From Paguma larvata (taxonomy: Eukaryota; Chordata; Mammalia; Carnivora; Viverridae), in contig CM057832.1 in NCBI GenBank assembly GCA_030068075.1, positions 75,122,002 to 75,186,001 on the forward strand: a stretch of 64,000 nt of DNA, read 5' to 3'. Made by a program: the position numbers and the translations under genes. The stretch's first letter is position 1, and the number at the start of each line of letters is the position of its first letter. Shown one piece after another: positions 60,067 through 64,000 of this stretch. The notes below the pieces were generated by a model that saw only the letters and a program-made list of their open reading frames with translations, was not told where the DNA came from and did not search any database.

Positions 60067-60270
60067 GGGGCATCTGGGTGGCTTAGTTGGTTAAGCATCC
60101 CACTCCAGCTCAGGTCATGATCTTGCAATTTGTGAGTTTGTGCCCCACGTCGGGCTCTGGGCTGACAGCTCGGAGCCTGGAGCCTGCTTTGGATTCTGTG
60201 TGTCTCCCTCTCTGCTCCTCCCTCACTTGTGCTCTGTCTCTCAAAAATAAATAAATGTAAAAAAATTTTT
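60067..60270 (+). mobile_element. Carnivoran SINE
   Basis: Head GGGGCATCTGGGTGGCTTAG, tail CTCTCAAAAATAAATAAATG. Confidence 0.92.
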
Positions 60271-61234
60271 TAGAAAGAACCTTCTAGAACCTATATTTAT
60301 CCATATAAAATCAAAACACTCAATTTCAATTCTTCTTTACAGGCAATGAGTTCAGTATCTTTGCTTTAAGATGTATTCTCCACTTTTTAATCTTCATTAT
60401 TTTTTTCTGGAATTTTGCATTGTATTATTTGAAACAAAAATTCTTTTTTTAGTGTTAAATTTTGTAATAATTGAATTAAGTATTTAGATTCATCAATTAA
60501 CTGTGGTGATTATGTTTAAAGCTTTATTAAAGCTTTATTGAGTCCACAATGCTACAGTGTAAATCCTGGTACCACTTCTTCTTGACAGTATGATTTTGAG
60601 AAGAAAAGTGAACCTCTCTATGTCTCAGACTCCTCACTGGAAATGGAGAATAATAGTAGTAGCTACCTCATTGATTTGCACAAAAAGATTTAAATGAATG
60701 ACTATAAGCACCCGGGAGAGCGCCTAGCATATAGCAAGGACTATTAACTATTATTGTTTTCTCTTTCCTTTGTGTTTGGTTCATCCTTCAGTGTTTTGGT
60801 AAATGTCTTTGGAAAGTGTCTTTTTCTTTATTCAGAAAAAGTATATAGTTACTATTATTCTGCAATCTTGCATATTTGAATACAATTTTTTTTTTGCATC
60901 TTCACATGGGAACAAGAAATTGGTGAAGTAGGAATACTTGGATAATAATTATTTTTCTCTGAAAGCTAGTAAATAGTGTTTTATTGTCTTCTGGCATTTG
61001 TTGTTGCAAAAGTCAATGCAGTTTTTGTCCCTTGAAGGTGAATTGTTTTATTTTCTTGGATTAATGAATCAATTCAATAAATATTTCTTATGCTGTTTCT
61101 AAGATATAGTTATATGCTTTAGGTATATAGCAGTGAACCAAACCTTGTGAAGCTGACAACTTCATTGAGGTATAGAGTGGGAGGAAGAGTTAGCTAACTC
61201 TGGGTAATTGGGTAATAACTAATTAGCTAAACTC
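60271..61234 (+). other. Spacer with MIR and possible old L1
   Basis: A MIR in + orientation at about 60560-60765 (AAATGGAGAATAATAGTAGTAGC ... CGCCTAGCATATAGCAAGG). 60830-61060 has the feel of a reversed old L1 (TTATTGTCTTCTGGCATTTG), uncertain. Confidence 0.5.
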
Positions 61235-61935
61235 TAGGGTCCGAAGGAACAGTTCCCACAAGACTGCTCTCACTTCTGACACCAATTACAAGTTTGGGGT
61301 ATTCACAAACCACTTTCAGATTTGATGATTCACTAGAAGATCTCACAGAAATTGTTAAAGGCTTTTATACTCATAGATATGGTTTATTAAGAGAAAGAAT
61401 ACAAATTAGAAGCAGCCAAAGAAAAGAGATACATTGGGAAGATTCTTAGAGGGGTGCAAAGCTTCTGGTTGGCCTCTCTCCATGGAGTCATGGTGGCACT
61501 ACCTCCTCCCGACCACGATGTGTAATAATTCACATGAGAGTATTGCCCAGCCAGGAGGCTTACCTGAGCCTTTGGTGTCCAGAATTTTTACTGGGCTCAA
61601 TCGCATATGTAGCCTGCCTTGCTGTATTTTAGTCTCTAGCCCGCCCTGGAGGTTGGGCTACTACCTTTAGTCTCCTATCCCTCTGGAAGTTGGAACTGAT
61701 CTAGCATGGCCCAGAACCCCCATCATAAATCACATTGTTAGATTTCTTAGATCCAGTGACCAAAACATCTAGACCAAGACACTCCTTATTAGGACATTCC
61801 AGGGACCCGTATTTCATCTCAAGTAGCCAAGGGCAAAATCCAGCCCCCATTTTGGGTGAGGTTAATTCTTCACTACACACCAGTAATGTATGCAACAAAT
61901 GCAGTGAAGAGTAACGGAGCACAGTAAGGAGGGTA
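61235..61935 (-). mobile_element. ERV-type LTR (MER21-like)
   Basis: GATCTCACAGAAATTG ... ATGGTTTATTAAGAGAAAG ... GAGTATTGCCCAGCCAGGAGGC ... CAAGACACTCCTTATTAGGAC matches the order of an old ERV LTR. AATAAA reads on the minus strand within it. No viral coding sequence remains. Confidence 0.55.
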
Positions 61936-62264
61936 GAGAGGGAAGTGGAGGTGGTTCTTCTTGTAGATGGGGTGGCAAGAGAAGTCTCTCTTGAAGTTGG
62001 TCTGTTACATAGCTTTATTCAGAGTTAGCCTTTTGTCTTCTTGATGAATCTACTTAATTTCGATTAACTTCTGCTTTTGTCTACATTATGTCTTTCCACT
62101 TTGTGTTTATTTTATTCTTGAGCCGAAAGCTTAGTTTTCTTTTTTAAAATGTAAGAATATATATTCACATATGTATTTACTGGTTCCTACACACATATAC
62201 ATATGTATGATATACATATCACATCCCATAAGTATTAGTATTTAGAAATTAATTTCATTTCATT
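61936..62264 (-). mobile_element. Probable old L1 remnant
   Basis: AT-rich; TCTACTTAATTTCGATTAACTTC is L1-like. Includes a TATACATA-type stretch at 62157-62222. Confidence 0.35.
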
Positions 62265-62470
62265 TTTTTTTTTTGCTTTTTTATCTTGAGAGAGAGAGAG
62301 AGAATGTGAGTTGGAGATGGGCAGAGAGAGAGGAAGGGAGGATCTCAAGCAGGCTTTGCGCTGACAGCTTAGAGCCCAAAGCGGGGCTTGAACCCATGAA
62401 CTATGAGAACATGACCTGAGCTGAAACCAAGAATTGGATGCTTAACTGACTGAATCACCAAGGCACCTCA
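62265..62470 (-). mobile_element. Carnivoran SINE
   Basis: T-run and GA tail, body CAAGCAGGCTTTGCGCTGAC, reversed diverged head. Confidence 0.9.
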
Positions 62471-62835
62471 GGTTACTTTTATTTCTAAATAATTTGTAAT
62501 TTAAGTTTTGATTTCCTCTTTACCCAGAAATTACTGAGAAGTTTATTTTTAAATTTCTGGGTGCTTTCTTTGTTTCTTGTTTTTGTTTTTTGGTGGTAGT
62601 GGTGTTTTTGTCATTTAACTTCTAATTTTTTTCCACTGTGGTGAGTAATTTCCTCTTTTTGGAATTGATTGAGAGTTTCTTCGTGACTCAGTACACAGTC
62701 CATTTTTACAAACATTCCACATGTTTGAAAATAATGTGCATTCTTTGTTTATCGGTTATAGAGTTAAATATTTATCTCTTAGATCAAAGTTGTTAACTGT
62801 GTTCTTAAGATCCTAAGTTTTCTTGAAAAATAATT
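62471..62835 (-). mobile_element. Old L1 ORF2 remnant
   Basis: AACATTCCACATGTTTGAAAA followed by TAATGTGCATTCTTTG parallels the reversed L1 segment at window positions 50-85. Confidence 0.6.
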
Positions 62836-63230
62836 TAGTGGTACATATATACAATGGACTACTATGTGGCAATGAGAAAAAATGAAATCTGGCCATGTGT
62901 AGCAACATGGATGGAACTGGAGGGTATTATGTTAAGTGAAATAAGTCAATCAGAAAAAGACAGATACCCTATGTTTCCACGAATAGGTGGACTTTGTGAG
63001 ACTAAGCAAAAACCAGGGGGAGGGGAAGAGGGGAAAGAAAAAAAAAGACACAGAGAGGGAGGGAGATAAAACATAAGAGACTCTCAAAGACTAAGAACTA
63101 ACTGAGGGTGAGGAGGATGAGGGGGGGAGAGGGGGTGATGGGCATTAAAAAAAGGCACATGTTGGGATTAACACTGGGTGTTTTATGTAAACCAATTTGA
63201 AAATAAACTATTATAAATGAAAAAAAAAAG
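62836..63230 (+). mobile_element. 5'-truncated L1 3' end, comparatively young
   Basis: Starts in ORF2 (CATATATACAATGGACTACTATG), continues GTGAAATAAGTCAATCAG, a GGGGGGAGAGGGGGTGATGGG G-rich 3'UTR, CACTGGGTGTTTTATG and an A tail. Confidence 0.88.
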
Positions 63231-63605
63231 CTAAGACACTGAAATTTTTAGATAAAACAGAAAATTAATTATCTTCATGATGTTAGAGTCAGCTAGGATT
63301 TCCTAGTCAGGATCCTAAAAGTATCAATCATTTTAAAAAATTGGTAAGTTGGACTTGATAGAAGCATTTCTGTTCAAAAGTCTTAAGAAAATTAAAAGGC
63401 AAACCAGGAAGAGGAAAAAGGCTGGAGAAAAAATATTCTCAATACATACACCTGAGAGAAGATTCATATCTAGAATACGTAAACATGTTCTAAAAAAGAA
63501 CAAAGATAAATAATCCAACAATAGAAGAAGTACAAACACATCTATAATACGCCCCTACAACTCCACTCCTAGGTATTTACAAAAGAGAAACTTAAAATAC
63601 ATTAG
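63231..63605 (+). mobile_element. Old L1 ORF2 fragment
   Basis: ATTCATATCTAGAATACGTAA and CAACTCCACTCCTAGGTATTTAC are L1 ORF2-like, more diverged than the preceding copy. Confidence 0.6.
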
Positions 63606-63820
63606 AGGTGCCTAGGTGGCTCATTTGGCTGAGCGTCCAGCTCTTGATTATAATCCCAGGCTCATGGGATTGACCACTGCACCAGGCTCTGCAAGAACAT
63701 GGAGTCTGATTAGAATCCTCTCCCTCCCACCCTCCCTCTTCCCCCTGCCCCTTTCACCCACTAGTGCATGCTCTCCCTCTCTAAAATACCAAAATAAATA
63801 AATTTTTAAAAAACAAAAAT
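63606..63820 (+). mobile_element. Carnivoran SINE
   Basis: Head AGGTGCCTAGGTGGCTCATT. AAAATACAT-like duplication flanks it (about 63594 and 63817). Confidence 0.88.
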
Positions 63821-64000
63821 ACATCAGAAAAAAAAAAAAAAGAAAAATAATTTGTTTGATCTTCTAGGACCTGAGATCTGTGTGATTTTTGTCTACTGTA
63901 ACTTGTTCAGTTCCTCCTGGGAACTCTAATGGGTTTTGATTTATACATTTTAAAACTACATTTATAAGTACACTAAAAAGTAGATGACTTCTGGGTGCCT
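63821..64000 (+). other. Window end; possible start of another SINE
   Basis: Unique sequence. The last bases, CTGGGTGCCT, could open a further SINE head but are too short to call. Confidence 0.3.

Noticed and set aside
45031..64000. RORB or another neighbour's exons
   Set aside because: No open frame with splice sites and recognisable protein similarity was found on either strand.

Overview
This is a stretch of mammalian nuclear DNA, almost certainly from a cat-family (felid) or close feliform carnivoran. About twenty copies of a tRNA-Lys-derived SINE carry the carnivoran head (GGCGCCTGGGTGGCTCAG) and the felid-type body (GACAGCTCAGAGCCTGGAGC). Carnivoran L1 pieces and older MIR, L2, MER5/MER20, Tigger and MaLR repeats are also present. 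There is no bacterial, phage or CRISPR content.

The only protein-coding gene I can support is the 3' part of TRPM6 on the + strand. TRPM6 is the channel-kinase of epithelial magnesium transport. Fourteen exons (7382-42557) join through canonical GT-AG sites into one open frame of 845 codons plus stop (2539 nt including one leading base). By human numbering, recalled from memory, these are exons 26-39 of 39. They encode the C-terminal coiled coil, a long Ser/Thr-rich linker split over many small exons, the complete alpha-kinase domain and the C-terminal tail. The channel half lies upstream of the window. No frameshift or premature stop was found. A 3'UTR of about 2.4 kb is inferred, ending near an AATAAA at 45004.

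Layout. 1-7381: intron 25 (partial), holding a minus-strand L1 with its 5'UTR, a MIR, SINEs and a MaLR LTR. 7382-8814: large exon 26, a 184-bp intron and exon 27. 8815-27069: exons 28-33 spread through repeat-rich introns. 27070-28639: a tight cluster of kinase exons 34-36. 28640-42420: long introns with exons 37 and 38. 42421-45030: terminal exon and 3'UTR. 45030-64000: gene-free DNA with an ERV-type LTR, a Tigger-like transposon, a 5'-truncated L1 carrying two nested SINEs, a 215-bp pyrimidine tract, and a repeat-poor block at 57.75-58.48 kb that may be a conserved regulatory element. In human the 3' neighbour in this direction is RORB (from memory); no RORB exon was recognised here.

Most interesting observations: a stop codon with an immediately adjacent AATAAA inside the 184-bp intron 26, which could yield a kinase-less TRPM6; a NAGNAG acceptor at the first kinase exon, preceded by two frame-neutral mini-exons; a (CG)7(TG)16 tract with Z-DNA potential; a CpG-rich island in the last intron; and the candidate conserved block at 58 kb.
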